Below are positions 44,386 to 52,640 of a stretch of DNA of 64,000 nt, piece after piece. Made by a program: the position numbers and the translations under genes. The stretch is from Ruminococcus_C sp963590855 (GTDB lineage Bacteria > Bacillota > Clostridia > Oscillospirales > Ruminococcaceae), in the NCBI GenBank assembly GCA_963590855.1, contig CAVAQT010000011.1:11564-75563 (forward strand). The letters are read 5' to 3'. Below the pieces are notes generated by a model. That model ran no database searches, was not told the DNA's origin, and saw only the letters and a program-made list of their open reading frames with translations. Each line of letters opens with the position of its first letter. Within the stretch, counting starts at the first letter, position 1.

Positions 44386-44414
44386 ATTATACACCATTCA
44401 GCTATGTTTTTCAA
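44386..44414 (-). promoter_or_regulatory. Promoter of gdhA
   Basis: On the minus strand TTGAAA (44409-44414) and TATAAT (44386-44391) with 17 bp spacing, implying a leader of about 160 nt. Confidence 0.8.
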
Positions 44415-44560
44415 TGCAAAAATAACGAGTTTCTGCATTTTCTTCATATCGAAATCAAATAAACCGAAAAAAGCAAAAAATCCGTACAGAAAAATTACAA
44501 TTGCAAAATTCAGATCGTTCCAAAAAGCGGATTAAAAAGTCTCAGAGATCATCCGGCAAG

Positions 44561-44592
44561 AAAAAAGCCCTGCTCTCCGAAGAGAACAGAGC
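44561..44592 (-). terminator. Terminator downstream of gph
   Basis: On the minus strand GCTCTGTTCTC pairs over 11 bp (some G-U) with GAGAGCAGGGC around a TTCG tetraloop, followed by six T residues. It is 240 nt after the gph stop codon. Confidence 0.8.
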
Positions 44593-44831
44593 CAGAAAAC
44601 AAAATCCGTGCAGCAAAGAAAATCCGGGTGTAGAACAAAAAAATAAAATATTATTTCTGAAAGAGCGGATTTTCTGCGCACAGCACAGAAGCCCATATCA
44701 TCCCTTTTGCGCCGTTCTCGCGGAAAGGACAGATGTGTGCATTCCAGAACCCATTATAGCGAAAAAGGACAGGAATGTCAAGCAAAATTCTATTTTTCCC
44801 GAAAATCCGGAAAAAATAAGAGAAAATTTTG

Positions 44832-45482
44832 TCAGATCAGCGTGAATTTCAGCAGATCCTCCGGCTTTTCTGCCAGTGCATCTGCGCCTGCCTGTGCCAG
44901 TTCCTCTTTGCCCCGGAAGCCCCAGATACAGCCGATGGAATCGATCCCGGCATTTTTTGCGGTTTGGATATCCACATTGGAATCGCCGATCATGACTGCC
45001 TGGTCTGCCTGCACGCCGGCATTTTTCAAGATCTGTGTGATGATCTCCGGAGACGGCTTTTTCGGGCGGGAATCGCTGCTGCCCAGGAGCTGATCGAAAC
45101 AAGCTGCGCCAAAGTAGTGCTTCACGATCGTTTCCACAAAGGGCTGTGTCTTGTTAGAAGCCACTGCCAGGTGTACGCCGGCGGCTTTCATCTGTTCCAG
45201 TACGTTCGGGATGCCCGCATAGGGAGCGGTCTCATCCAGACAGTGCTGACTGTAGTATGCGTTGAAGTCGGCGAAGAATTGCTCGACCTCTTCCGCCGGG
45301 GTGCCTGCCGGGAGACAGCGCTCACAGAGCTTGTGAACGCCGTTTCCGACGAAATGATAGTATGCATCTATGGGGTGAACGGGCAGACCGCGCAGTTTTA
45401 ACAAGTGGTTCGCGGTGCTGCCGAGGTCGGCGATGGAATTGACCAATGTGCCGTCTAAATCGAAGATTGCGAGCTGGTACAT
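44832..45482 (-). CDS. gph: HAD family phosphoglycolate phosphatase-like hydrolase
   Basis: 216 residues. Motif I is AIFDLDGTLVNSIAD, motif II is LAVASNKTQPF, then the lysine region KKPSPEII and motif IV VMIGDSNVDIQTAKNAG. The cap domain lies between residues about 15 and 85. This is the Gph/PGMB-like group; the physiological substrate could be phosphoglycolate or another sugar phosphate. The start ATG at 45482 (minus) follows AAAAGGAG by about 9 nt. Confidence 0.88.
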   Translation of the reverse strand: MYQLAIFDLDGTLVNSIADLGSTANHLLKLRGLPVHPIDAYYHFVGNGVHKLCERCLPAGTPAEEVEQFFADFNAYYSQHCLDETAPYAGIPNVLEQMKAAGVHLAVASNKTQPFVETIVKHYFGAACFDQLLGSSDSRPKKPSPEIITQILKNAGVQADQAVMIGDSNVDIQTAKNAGIDSIGCIWGFRGKEELAQAGADALAEKPEDLLKFTLI

Positions 45483-45590
45483 GTGAGAACACTCCTTTTT
45501 GAGAGTCTGTTTTCCGCCCTTGTCCGTGCAGCATCTGCATGCCGGATACAGGATGGCTTTCAAGAAATGACAGATATCATACAGTTAGAT

Positions 45591-45619
45591 ATTATAGTAC
45601 AGTTTTCCGCGTTTGTCAA
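45591..45619 (-). promoter_or_regulatory. Promoter of gph
   Basis: On the minus strand TTGACA (45614-45619) and TATAAT (45591-45596) at 17 bp spacing, a full-consensus promoter about 110 bp before the start codon. Confidence 0.85.
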
Positions 45620-45637
45620 ACCAACTCGAATTATACC

Positions 45638-45666
45638 TTGACAAAATCGCAAAAATCTGATACTCT
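45638..45666 (+). promoter_or_regulatory. Promoter of the dockerin gene
   Basis: TTGACA at 45638-45643 and TACTCT at 45661-45666 at 17 bp spacing. It is divergent from the gph promoter, with 18 bp between the two -35 boxes. Confidence 0.7.
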
Positions 45667-45709
45667 AAGTACAAAAGCATGATTCGGCAACCACGAAAGG
45701 AGCTTATCT

Positions 45710-46522
45710 ATGAAGCATATGCAGAAGATCGCAGCAGCGCTGACTGCGGCGGTGATGGTCGCTGCGGCAGTCCCGGCATCTGCTGTTTTTGCAGAGGATG
45801 CGGTGATCGTCATTCCCAGAAGCGAGTATATTCCGTTGGAACGGGATGTCACCGGAACACTGAACATGACAATTCAGGGCGGACGGGCAATCCGTGTGAG
45901 AATCGAGAACCAGACCAAATCGGAGGGAACGATTCTCTATTATGATACCACACTGGAGACAGACGGAACATATGCATTTCCGCTGAGCAGCTGTGAGTAT
46001 AATATGGAGACCGACGCCTATGATTCTTCCTTTACGGTAACCGTATGGGACAAGACAGACCGTGGCGTTCGCTATACCCAGGAAAATCTGATCGTGGTAG
46101 ATCCAGGTTTTACACAGACGGCATCGGTAAGCCGCTATGACTGGAACATTGTCTCTGCCGAGGGCGAGACACAAAAGGTAACGTCGACGGTGACAGAAGC
46201 TTCTTTGCAGGAGAAAGTATGGCAGGGAAGTACGGCGCTGCAAATGCAGTACATGAATTATACACCGGGTGATGTCAACGGCGACGGCAGTATCAACGCG
46301 GCAGATGTTTCCAGTGTTCTGACTTATGCCGCCAGGGAGTCTCTGGGCATGGAGGTATCGCTGACGGCGGAGGACGCACCGCTGTCGGAAGAAGCCGCAT
46401 TTCAGGCGGCAGACCTGAACGAGGACGGCGTAATCAACAGCCAGGATGCAACATTTATTTTGACCTATGCTGCAAGAGACGGTGCAGGACTGGATCCGAA
46501 TTGGGATACTATTGTCTCCTGA
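45710..46522 (+). CDS. Secreted protein with C-terminal type I dockerin
   Basis: 270 residues. A signal peptide (about 1-28, ending ASAVFAED) is followed by a strand-rich domain of about 150 residues with no recognised catalytic motif, then a dockerin: two calcium-binding loops DVNGDGSINAADVSSVLTYAAR and DLNEDGVINSQDATFILTYAAR at about 186-255. Dockerins bind cohesins on scaffoldins in cellulosome-like complexes. The first domain could be a binding module or an uncharacterised anchor. ATG 45710 is preceded by AAAGGAG. Confidence 0.88.
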   Translation: MKHMQKIAAALTAAVMVAAAVPASAVFAEDAVIVIPRSEYIPLERDVTGTLNMTIQGGRAIRVRIENQTKSEGTILYYDTTLETDGTYAFPLSSCEYNMETDAYDSSFTVTVWDKTDRGVRYTQENLIVVDPGFTQTASVSRYDWNIVSAEGETQKVTSTVTEASLQEKVWQGSTALQMQYMNYTPGDVNGDGSINAADVSSVLTYAARESLGMEVSLTAEDAPLSEEAAFQAADLNEDGVINSQDATFILTYAARDGAGLDPNWDTIVS

Positions 46523-46590
46523 TCGTTTGACATGAAGCATCAGATTGTCAGGAGAGCGTGATTTTGTTTTCACGGAAGAAAGGAAATGCT

Positions 46591-47451
46591 ATGAAAAATG
46601 CAAAGATTCGTACAGCCGCAATTGTGGGCGTTATTGTCCTGCTGGTTCTGATCGTGGGCGCCGGCGCAGTGACTGTTGTTCCGGCAGGTCATACCGGTGT
46701 GATCGTTACCATGGGAAAGGTCTCCGACCGGGTATTGGATGAGGGCATGCACCTCAAGCTGCCCTTTGCGCAGCAGGTCGTTATGATGAACAATAAGATT
46801 CAAAAGACAGAGATCGACTCCAACGGTGTCTCCAAGGATCTGCAAACCGTTTCCAGCGGTGTTGCCATCAACTATCACATCAACAAGGACGACTCCGCGA
46901 AGATCTATCAGAATATCGGTGAGGGCTACGCAGATACAGTTTTGCAGCCGGCGATCCAGGAATCCATGAAAGCAATCACCGCGCAGTATACCGCAGAGGA
47001 ACTGATTACCAAGCGCTCTGCCGTGGGAGAAGAGATCGGCGCAACGCTGGCGGAAAAGGTGCAGGAGTACGGCATCCTCATTGATAAGTTCAATATCATC
47101 AACTTTGACTTCTCGGATGAGTTCAACGCGGCCATTGAGCAGAAACAGGTGGCAGAGCAGAACAAGCTCCGTGCAGAGACCGAAAAGGAACAAAAGGTCA
47201 TTGAAGCCCAGGCGGATGCAGAACAGAAGGTCATTGCCGCCAAAGCAGAAGCAGATGCCATCCGGCAAAAAGCGGAGGCAGAAGCAGAGGCAAACGAGAA
47301 GATCAACGCATCTCTGAATGAAAATGTACTGAAATATCAGCAGATCGAAAAGTGGAACGGAGAATACCCCAATGTGGTGTCCTCGGATTCGTCTATTCTG
47401 GTGGGTGTGCCGTCTGACAATGCTGCGGCTTCTGCAAACGAAGCAAACTAA
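46591..47451 (+). CDS. SPFH/prohibitin family membrane protein
   Basis: 286 residues. An N-terminal membrane helix (about 10-30: IVGVIVLLVLIVGAGAV) is followed by the SPFH domain (VVPAGHTGVIVTMGKVSDRVLDEGMHLKLPFAQQV) and a long Ala/Glu/Lys coiled coil (about 190-255: QKVIEAQADAEQKVIAAKAEADAIRQ). Such proteins form membrane-bound cages or scaffolds; some partner with FtsH. No NfeD partner is adjacent. Start ATG 46591 follows AAAGGA by 7 nt. Confidence 0.88.
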   Translation: MKNAKIRTAAIVGVIVLLVLIVGAGAVTVVPAGHTGVIVTMGKVSDRVLDEGMHLKLPFAQQVVMMNNKIQKTEIDSNGVSKDLQTVSSGVAINYHINKDDSAKIYQNIGEGYADTVLQPAIQESMKAITAQYTAEELITKRSAVGEEIGATLAEKVQEYGILIDKFNIINFDFSDEFNAAIEQKQVAEQNKLRAETEKEQKVIEAQADAEQKVIAAKAEADAIRQKAEAEAEANEKINASLNENVLKYQQIEKWNGEYPNVVSSDSSILVGVPSDNAAASANEAN

Positions 47452-47525
47452 GCGCCTGCTGGCGTGGTTTCACCTGAAAGAACAAGCGTACAAAGAGAGC
47501 CGGTATTGGCTCTGATGCAGATGGC

Positions 47526-47554
47526 ATGCGGCAGGCTTTTCCGTCCTGCCGCAT
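47526..47554 (+). terminator. Hairpin between the SPFH and NERD genes
   Basis: ATGCGGCAGG at 47526-47535 pairs perfectly with CCTGCCGCAT at 47545-47554. There is no T run after it, so termination is uncertain. Confidence 0.35.
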
Positions 47555-47584
47555 TGCCGTTTCCAAAGCAGGGAGATGATGTCA

Positions 47585-48295
47585 GTGCGCGCTTTTGAAG
47601 CCACAGAGAAAAAGGGAACACAGGGCGAGAAGCAGGTCGCACGGCATCTGCGCTGGCTCAATCGGCAGCAGTACATTGTCCTGTCCGATCTGATGCTGCC
47701 GCGGCGGAACGGTCTGACACAGATCGATCATGTGGTGGTGTCGGTCTATGGCATCTTCGTGATCGAGACAAAGAACTATCACGGCACGATCTGCGGCGCG
47801 GATCGCAAGGAATTCTGGACGCAGATCTGCCATGGAAAGCAGTACAGTCTGCGCAATCCCTTTCGGCAGAATTATGCCCACATTCAAGCACTGTCCCGGC
47901 TTTTGGAACTGGAAGAGACATACTTCTTTTCTATGGTCACCTTTGCTGATGATGCAGTGCTGCAAATTGAGCAGGAAGAGGACGCTGAAGAACAGCTGGT
48001 GCACTTCCGGCAGGTTCACCGCAGCATTCGGCGACAGAAAGAACGGCTGCTCTCCTGGGAGGATGTGCAGTATTATGCCGGCTCGATCTTATGCGCCAAT
48101 CTGGATACGGCACAGGCGCGTGAGGCGCATTTGGCGCAGATCGACGATGAGATTGCCTATCGCCGGTTCGCACTGCGCAATGGTCTGTGTCCGCGCTGCG
48201 GCGGAAAACTGGTGCTGCGCCATGGAAAATTCGGAGACTTTTATGGATGCAGCGAGTTTCCCAGATGTCGCTATACATTGGAAAATGAAACATAG
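47585..48295 (+). CDS. NERD domain protein with C-terminal topoisomerase-type zinc finger
   Basis: About 236 residues. The NERD domain (about 8-120) has the nuclease-like core QIDHVVVSVYGIFVIETKNYHG, with the D...ExK arrangement. Residues about 200-232 form a zinc finger like those at the end of topoisomerase I (CPRCGG...GDFYGCSEFPRCRY). A DNA-processing role is likely but unproven. GTG 47585 lies 9 nt after GGGAG; the ATGs at 47576 and 47579 are too close to that site but are in frame. Confidence 0.85.
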   Translation: MRAFEATEKKGTQGEKQVARHLRWLNRQQYIVLSDLMLPRRNGLTQIDHVVVSVYGIFVIETKNYHGTICGADRKEFWTQICHGKQYSLRNPFRQNYAHIQALSRLLELEETYFFSMVTFADDAVLQIEQEEDAEEQLVHFRQVHRSIRRQKERLLSWEDVQYYAGSILCANLDTAQAREAHLAQIDDEIAYRRFALRNGLCPRCGGKLVLRHGKFGDFYGCSEFPRCRYTLENET

Positions 48296-48385
48296 TATAT
48301 TTGAAAAAATGTGAGAGCGCTTCGGCAATGTTTTCCCCGGAAGGGAAAATTTGCTGCCGCATCCCGATTATATATGAAAAAACTC

Positions 48386-48414
48386 TTGCATTTTCAAATC
48401 GAATGTGTTATACT
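48386..48414 (+). promoter_or_regulatory. Promoter of the LacI-GGDEF gene
   Basis: TTGCAT at 48386-48391 and TATACT at 48409-48414, spaced by 17 bp. Confidence 0.65.
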
Positions 48415-48476
48415 ACAGAAGTGTATTATAACAGCTTCTCAGGGCAACTGTTTCTGAAAGACAGAGGAGAGATATC

Positions 48477-50756
48477 ATGGCTGAGAAAAAACGGCTCCAG
48501 ATCGGTCTGATGATACACCATCTGGAAAATGAGTATGCCAGTGAAATATTAAAAGGGGCGATCGCGGCAGCAGAAGAATTGGACATCAATCTGATCCTGC
48601 TCCCCGGCCGCGGCATCAATGCCGTAGAGGATGATGAGAAATATTCCATCTACGATTATCAATATAATGTGATCTATAATTACGTTTCCACTGCGAATCT
48701 GGACGGACTGCTGGTTTCTGTAGGAACAGTCGGCTCTTATATCAGCCGTGACGAAATGTTACAGTTTTTGCATTCCTACGACCCGCTGCCGCTGTTGACG
48801 ATGGAAGTGGCTTTTCCGGAATATCCATGTATTCGCTTTAACACAGACGGCATGAAACTGGCAGTGGAGCATCTGATCCGCCATCATGGCTGCAAAAAGA
48901 TCGGTTATGTTTCCGGCCCTATGGGAAACCAGGACGCCATGGAGCGTCTGCACTGCTATCGGGCGGTATTGGAGGAAAACCACATTCCCTATGACTGCAC
49001 CAAGGTCGTTTACGGCAACTTCTCCGAGGCATCGGAGGATGTGGTGCGGGAATTGCTGGAGATGCATCCGGATCTGGAAGCGATCTGTTTCGCCAATGAT
49101 AAAATGTGCATCGGCGGTTATCATGTGTTCCAGCAGCGCGGTATGCGCGTGGGTGAAGATATCCTGGTCACCGGTTTTGATGATTCGGAGGTGGCAACCA
49201 GTCTGAAACCCATGCTTACTACCGTGCGCACCAACATCAGCAGCATGGGCTATCAGGCGGTGCAGGAAATGGTGCGGATGATCCAGACCGGGCATGCAGA
49301 AAGCAGAACGCTGGATGCGCGCCTGATCGTCCGGGAATCCTGTGACCTGACTGCGGAGCAGATTCAGAGCATGGCGGACAACTGTGAAGCAGATGAGATC
49401 GTCAGCATGATCTTCAACAAGTATGTCGGCGATCTGGAAAGTGCGGAAAAGACAAAGTTCATTCAGGATGTCTGGGCGATTATGACCAGGGAATTTCACA
49501 CCTTGTGCAGCGGAGAGCAGCTGGATACCGCCCGGTATTTTGCAGAACTGACGCGGCTGTTCAACCGCACCGATGTGATCCCGGTACAAGTGCCGCTGCT
49601 GAAAAAGATCGTGACCTATGCCAAAGTGATCGCAGTACAGATCAGCCGCGAAAACCGGGAAAATATCCTGGCAGCCGAGCAGATCCACGAGGCTTTTCTG
49701 GATCATCTTTTGGATTACAGCATGCAGCAGCAGTATCTGCTCCGCACCAATCTGACCTACAGCAATTTTCTCATCAGCAATATCAACAAGGATATGATGA
49801 TTAACAGCAATGATGAGGAAAAGAGCTTTTTCTCCATTGTGAAAAATCTGTACCGTGTCAACTTTAAAAGCAGCTACATCTATGTATTCCACCAGCCGGT
49901 GGTGCATTATCAGTATGAAGAATGGGTCATGCCGGAAAACCTGTATCTGAAATCCTATCATATCGGAAAAATGCTTCAGCGTGTGGAACCGCCGGAACAG
50001 CAGGTCTCGGTTTATCACTGCATTTCCAACCGTTATATGCCCCGGGACAGACGATATACCTTTGTGATGGTGCCGCTGTTCTCCAACGAGGAGCAGTATG
50101 GTCTGTTTATCTGTGAGCTGGACTACAATCATTTCTCCCAGATCTATTCCGTTGCACCGCAGATCTGCTCTGCTATCAAAATGACCCGGTTGGTCAAGGA
50201 ACTGGAGGGCAATCTGGAAGCAGCACGGTTCGACAACCGCCGGCTGAAACTGATCTCTGACTCTGACGAGCTGACTGGCGTGTACAATCGCCGCGGCTTC
50301 TACCGGGTGTCGAATATGATGTTGGAAAGTCCGGAGTATATCGGAAAATCCTGTGTGCTGATCCTGGCAGATTTGGATAACTTGAAAATTATCAATGACA
50401 CCTTTGGACACGACGGCGGAGACCACGCACTGAAAACCTGTGTGCAGTACCTCTCTTCGGCAGTACCGCTGCTGGATGCCATCGGCAGAGTCGGCGGCGA
50501 CGAATTTGCCGGTTTTGCGATTGTAGACAATGCAGAAACCGCCGGACAGGAAATTTATGACAGCATCAAAAAGGCGGCAAAGCAGTACAATGCCGCCAGC
50601 GATATCCCGTATAATATTACCCTGAGCGTAGGTGTGTATACCATGCAGTGTCAGGGCGGCGAGCAGATTCAGAATTATGTGAAGTTTGCAGACCAGGCAC
50701 TGTATCAGGATAAGAAAAACAAGAACCGTATTGTCATCAAACCGGAAAAAGCATAA
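48477..50756 (+). CDS. LacI-type ligand-binding domain fused to GGDEF diguanylate cyclase
   Basis: 759 residues with no membrane segment or signal peptide. Residues about 7-290 match the sugar-binding part of LacI/PurR regulators (IGLMIHHLENEYASEILKGA, RFNTDGMKLAVEHLIRHHGCKKIGYVSGP, ICFANDKMCIGGYHVFQQRG, ITGFDDSEVA-like VTGFDDSEVATSLKPMLTTV), but the helix-turn-helix is missing. A linker region of about 300 residues follows, then a GGDEF domain (about 590-755: LTGVYNRRGFYR, LADLDNLKIINDTFGHDGGD, RVGGDEFAGF). The active-site GGDEF is intact; no RxxD inhibitory site is seen just before it. It probably makes c-di-GMP in response to a small cytoplasmic ligand. Confidence 0.88.
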   Translation: MAEKKRLQIGLMIHHLENEYASEILKGAIAAAEELDINLILLPGRGINAVEDDEKYSIYDYQYNVIYNYVSTANLDGLLVSVGTVGSYISRDEMLQFLHSYDPLPLLTMEVAFPEYPCIRFNTDGMKLAVEHLIRHHGCKKIGYVSGPMGNQDAMERLHCYRAVLEENHIPYDCTKVVYGNFSEASEDVVRELLEMHPDLEAICFANDKMCIGGYHVFQQRGMRVGEDILVTGFDDSEVATSLKPMLTTVRTNISSMGYQAVQEMVRMIQTGHAESRTLDARLIVRESCDLTAEQIQSMADNCEADEIVSMIFNKYVGDLESAEKTKFIQDVWAIMTREFHTLCSGEQLDTARYFAELTRLFNRTDVIPVQVPLLKKIVTYAKVIAVQISRENRENILAAEQIHEAFLDHLLDYSMQQQYLLRTNLTYSNFLISNINKDMMINSNDEEKSFFSIVKNLYRVNFKSSYIYVFHQPVVHYQYEEWVMPENLYLKSYHIGKMLQRVEPPEQQVSVYHCISNRYMPRDRRYTFVMVPLFSNEEQYGLFICELDYNHFSQIYSVAPQICSAIKMTRLVKELEGNLEAARFDNRRLKLISDSDELTGVYNRRGFYRVSNMMLESPEYIGKSCVLILADLDNLKIINDTFGHDGGDHALKTCVQYLSSAVPLLDAIGRVGGDEFAGFAIVDNAETAGQEIYDSIKKAAKQYNAASDIPYNITLSVGVYTMQCQGGEQIQNYVKFADQALYQDKKNKNRIVIKPEKA

Positions 50757-50764
50757 CATAAAGC

Positions 50765-50807
50765 ACAAAAGCCATACCGCAGGATTTTTCCTGTGATATG
50801 GCTTTTG
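50765..50807. terminator. Bidirectional terminator between the GGDEF and Rrf2 genes
   Basis: ACAAAAGCCATA pairs with TATGGCTTTTGT, with an inner GCAGGA...TCCTGT stem. T runs appear on both strands. Confidence 0.8.
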
Positions 50808-50811
50808 TGTG

Positions 50812-51246
50812 TTAAATGCAGTAATCGTCGCCGCTGCCCGGGCCGCTGTTCAGAATGTCCTGGAGGGTGATGTGATCCAAATACTGATTGATGACCTTGT
50901 ACAGCCCTTCCCATACGGAGATGGTGAGGCACTGCTCTGCCCGGGGACAGTCTACCACGCCGGACTGGAGACATGCCACCGGCGCCAGATCGCCTTCTGT
51001 AATGCGCAGGATCTCTCCCACGGTGTATGCATCCGGTGACTTGGCGAGCCGATAACCGCCCTGATAGCCTCGGTTGGTGCGGAGCAGGTTCGATTTGTTC
51101 AGCAGCGGAACGATTTGTTCCAGATATTTTTTAGAGACCTCCTGCCGCTCAGCAATATCTTTCAGAGAAACATAGCCGTCCCCCTGATTCTGTGCCAGAT
51201 CCAACAGCATGCGGAGGGCATAGCGTCCTTTGGTTGAGATTTTCAT
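50812..51246 (-). CDS. Rrf2 family transcriptional regulator (IscR-like)
   Basis: 144 residues. The N-terminal winged helix is typical of Rrf2 (MKISTKGRYALRMLLDLAQ, AERQEVSKKYLEQIVPLLNKSNLL, GYQGGYRLAKSP). Three cysteines in ACLQSGVVDCPRAEQC at about 100-116 match the cluster-binding site of IscR. It is downstream of mnmA on the minus strand with its own promoter; no iscS or iscU is adjacent. Likely a regulator of iron-sulfur or sulfur supply; the target is inferred. Confidence 0.88.
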   Translation of the reverse strand: MKISTKGRYALRMLLDLAQNQGDGYVSLKDIAERQEVSKKYLEQIVPLLNKSNLLRTNRGYQGGYRLAKSPDAYTVGEILRITEGDLAPVACLQSGVVDCPRAEQCLTISVWEGLYKVINQYLDHITLQDILNSGPGSGDDYCI

Positions 51247-51291
51247 TTTGTTTCCTTTCTGTAGTACGTCGCACTGTTTTTCTTTTGTGTA

Positions 51292-51329
51292 TATAATACT
51301 ATTATACCATAGGTTTTATAGGCTTTCAA
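51292..51329 (-). promoter_or_regulatory. Promoter and palindromic operator of the Rrf2 gene
   Basis: On the minus strand TTGAAA (51324-51329) and TATAAT (51301-51306) at 17 bp spacing. The -10 box is the left half of a perfect inverted repeat TATAAT-AGT-ATTATA (51292-51306), which would suit binding by the regulator itself. Confidence 0.7.
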
Positions 51330-51390
51330 GTGTAAATTGTTGCAGTTTCCGAAAAAACTGCACAAAAATCAAGTCTATTTTTTGACGAAC

Positions 51391-52476
51391 TCAGTCTTTC
51401 ACTGCGCCGGAGATTCTGCCGCCGCCGATAACAACGTCGCCGTCATAGAGTACGACTGCCTGACCGCAGGTGATGGCGCGCTGCGGCTCGTCAAATTCCA
51501 CATGAAGCGTGCCGTCCGGTGTCATCCATGCGGTGGCAGGCTGTGCCGGATGACGATAGCGGATCTTCGCCTGAACGCGTATGGGTTCTTCCATGCTGTC
51601 GCAGGAGATAAGGTTGACATCCGATGCGGTGAGCTTTCTGGAAAACAGGTTCTCGCTGTAACCCAGAGTGACAGTGTTGTCTGCCGGGCAGATGTCGCAG
51701 ACGTACAGCGGATGGGGTGCAGAGATACCCAGCCCCTTTCGCTGTCCGATGGTATAGTGGATCACGCCGCGGTGTGTGCCGATCTGGTTTCCCTCCGGGT
51801 CAAGGAATGCACCGGTTTCCGGCGATTTCCCCGTGTATCGTTCAATGAATCCGGCATAGTCTCCGTCGGGGACAAAGCAGATGTCCTGGCTGTCCGGCTT
51901 GTCTGCATTGAGAAAACCGTGCTCTTCGGCGATTTCCCGTACCTGGTGCTTGGAAAGCTCGCCCACCGGGAACTGGGTGTGCGCCAACTGCTCCTGGGTC
52001 AGATTGTACAGCACATAGCTCTGATCCTTGCTGCCGTCCAGTCCCTTTTTCAGCAGATAGCGTCCGGAAACTTCATCGTATGCGACTCTGGCGTAGTGTC
52101 CGGTGACAATGGTGTCCATCTGCATTTCCTGCATTCTCTGGTACAGTTTCTCGAATTTCAAGTAACGGTTGCAGTCGATGCAGGGATTTGGCGTCCAGCC
52201 GTTTTCATAGGCGTGGACAAACCGATCCATGACCTCTTTTTCAAAGTTTGCCGTAAAGTTGAAAACATAGTAGGGCATGTGCAGACGATATGCCACGCTC
52301 CGTGCATCCTCCACATCGTCCAGAGAACAGCAGGTCTTTTCCCGCTTGACGCCTGCCTGTTCATTCTCGAACAGCTTCATGGTCGCACCGACGCATTCGT
52401 AGCCTTTCTGCTGCATCAAAAGCGCGGCTACGGAACTGTCTACACCGCCGCTCATGGCGATCAGGGCTTTTTTCAT
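51391..52476 (-). CDS. mnmA: tRNA-specific 2-thiouridylase MnmA
   Basis: Makes 2-thiouridine at wobble position 34. 361 residues: the PP-loop ATP site MSGGVDSSVAALLMQQKGY opens the protein; catalytic cysteines are in NPCIDCNRYLKF and DSQDICFV; the C-terminal barrel follows. In other Firmicutes mnmA sits with a cysteine desulfurase and an Rrf2 gene; here the desulfurase is missing, so sulfur must come from a gene elsewhere. ATG at 52476 (minus). Confidence 0.97.
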   Translation of the reverse strand: MKKALIAMSGGVDSSVAALLMQQKGYECVGATMKLFENEQAGVKREKTCCSLDDVEDARSVAYRLHMPYYVFNFTANFEKEVMDRFVHAYENGWTPNPCIDCNRYLKFEKLYQRMQEMQMDTIVTGHYARVAYDEVSGRYLLKKGLDGSKDQSYVLYNLTQEQLAHTQFPVGELSKHQVREIAEEHGFLNADKPDSQDICFVPDGDYAGFIERYTGKSPETGAFLDPEGNQIGTHRGVIHYTIGQRKGLGISAPHPLYVCDICPADNTVTLGYSENLFSRKLTASDVNLISCDSMEEPIRVQAKIRYRHPAQPATAWMTPDGTLHVEFDEPQRAITCGQAVVLYDGDVVIGGGRISGAVKD

Positions 52477-52512
52477 ACAATCACCTTTTTCCTAGAATCT
52501 GATTTTATATTC

Positions 52513-52541
52513 AGTATAAACGAGAACGGGGGAAAAGTCAA
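52513..52541 (-). promoter_or_regulatory. Promoter of mnmA
   Basis: On the minus strand TTGACT (52536-52541) and TATACT (52513-52518) with 17 bp spacing, about 40 bp before the start codon. Confidence 0.75.
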
Positions 52542-52572
52542 GGAAATGTGGAAAATCATCTGACAGGAGCGT

Positions 52573-52600
52573 TTGACTTTTCCCGGAAAAGTGCTATACT
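52573..52600 (+). promoter_or_regulatory. Promoter of the SLC13-like permease gene
   Basis: TTGACT at 52573-52578 and TATACT at 52595-52600 with 16 bp spacing. It is divergent from the mnmA promoter. Confidence 0.65.
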
Positions 52601-52640
52601 GGAAAATATGTGGAACGTAACAGAAAAGGAGAATGTATCA

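Larger units (their letters stand above)
44221..44831. other. AT-rich intergenic region between gdhA and gph
   Basis: 611 bp with no supportable gene. It contains the gdhA promoter (44386-44414, minus), a strong minus-strand terminator (44561-44592), a directly repeated GTTGGATAAAAATG at 44236-44262 in the gdhA leader, and AT-rich DNA otherwise. A plus-strand frame of about 114 codons (44501-44845) lacks a ribosome binding site and crosses the terminator. Confidence 0.6.

Noticed and set aside
44501..44845. A 114-codon plus-strand frame between gdhA and gph
   Set aside because: No ribosome binding site, Lys-rich low-complexity content, and it crosses a strong minus-strand terminator.
45679..45945. 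An 88-codon frame overlapping the start of the dockerin gene
   Set aside because: It is out of phase with the signal peptide-dockerin protein, which has a good ribosome binding site and clear domains.
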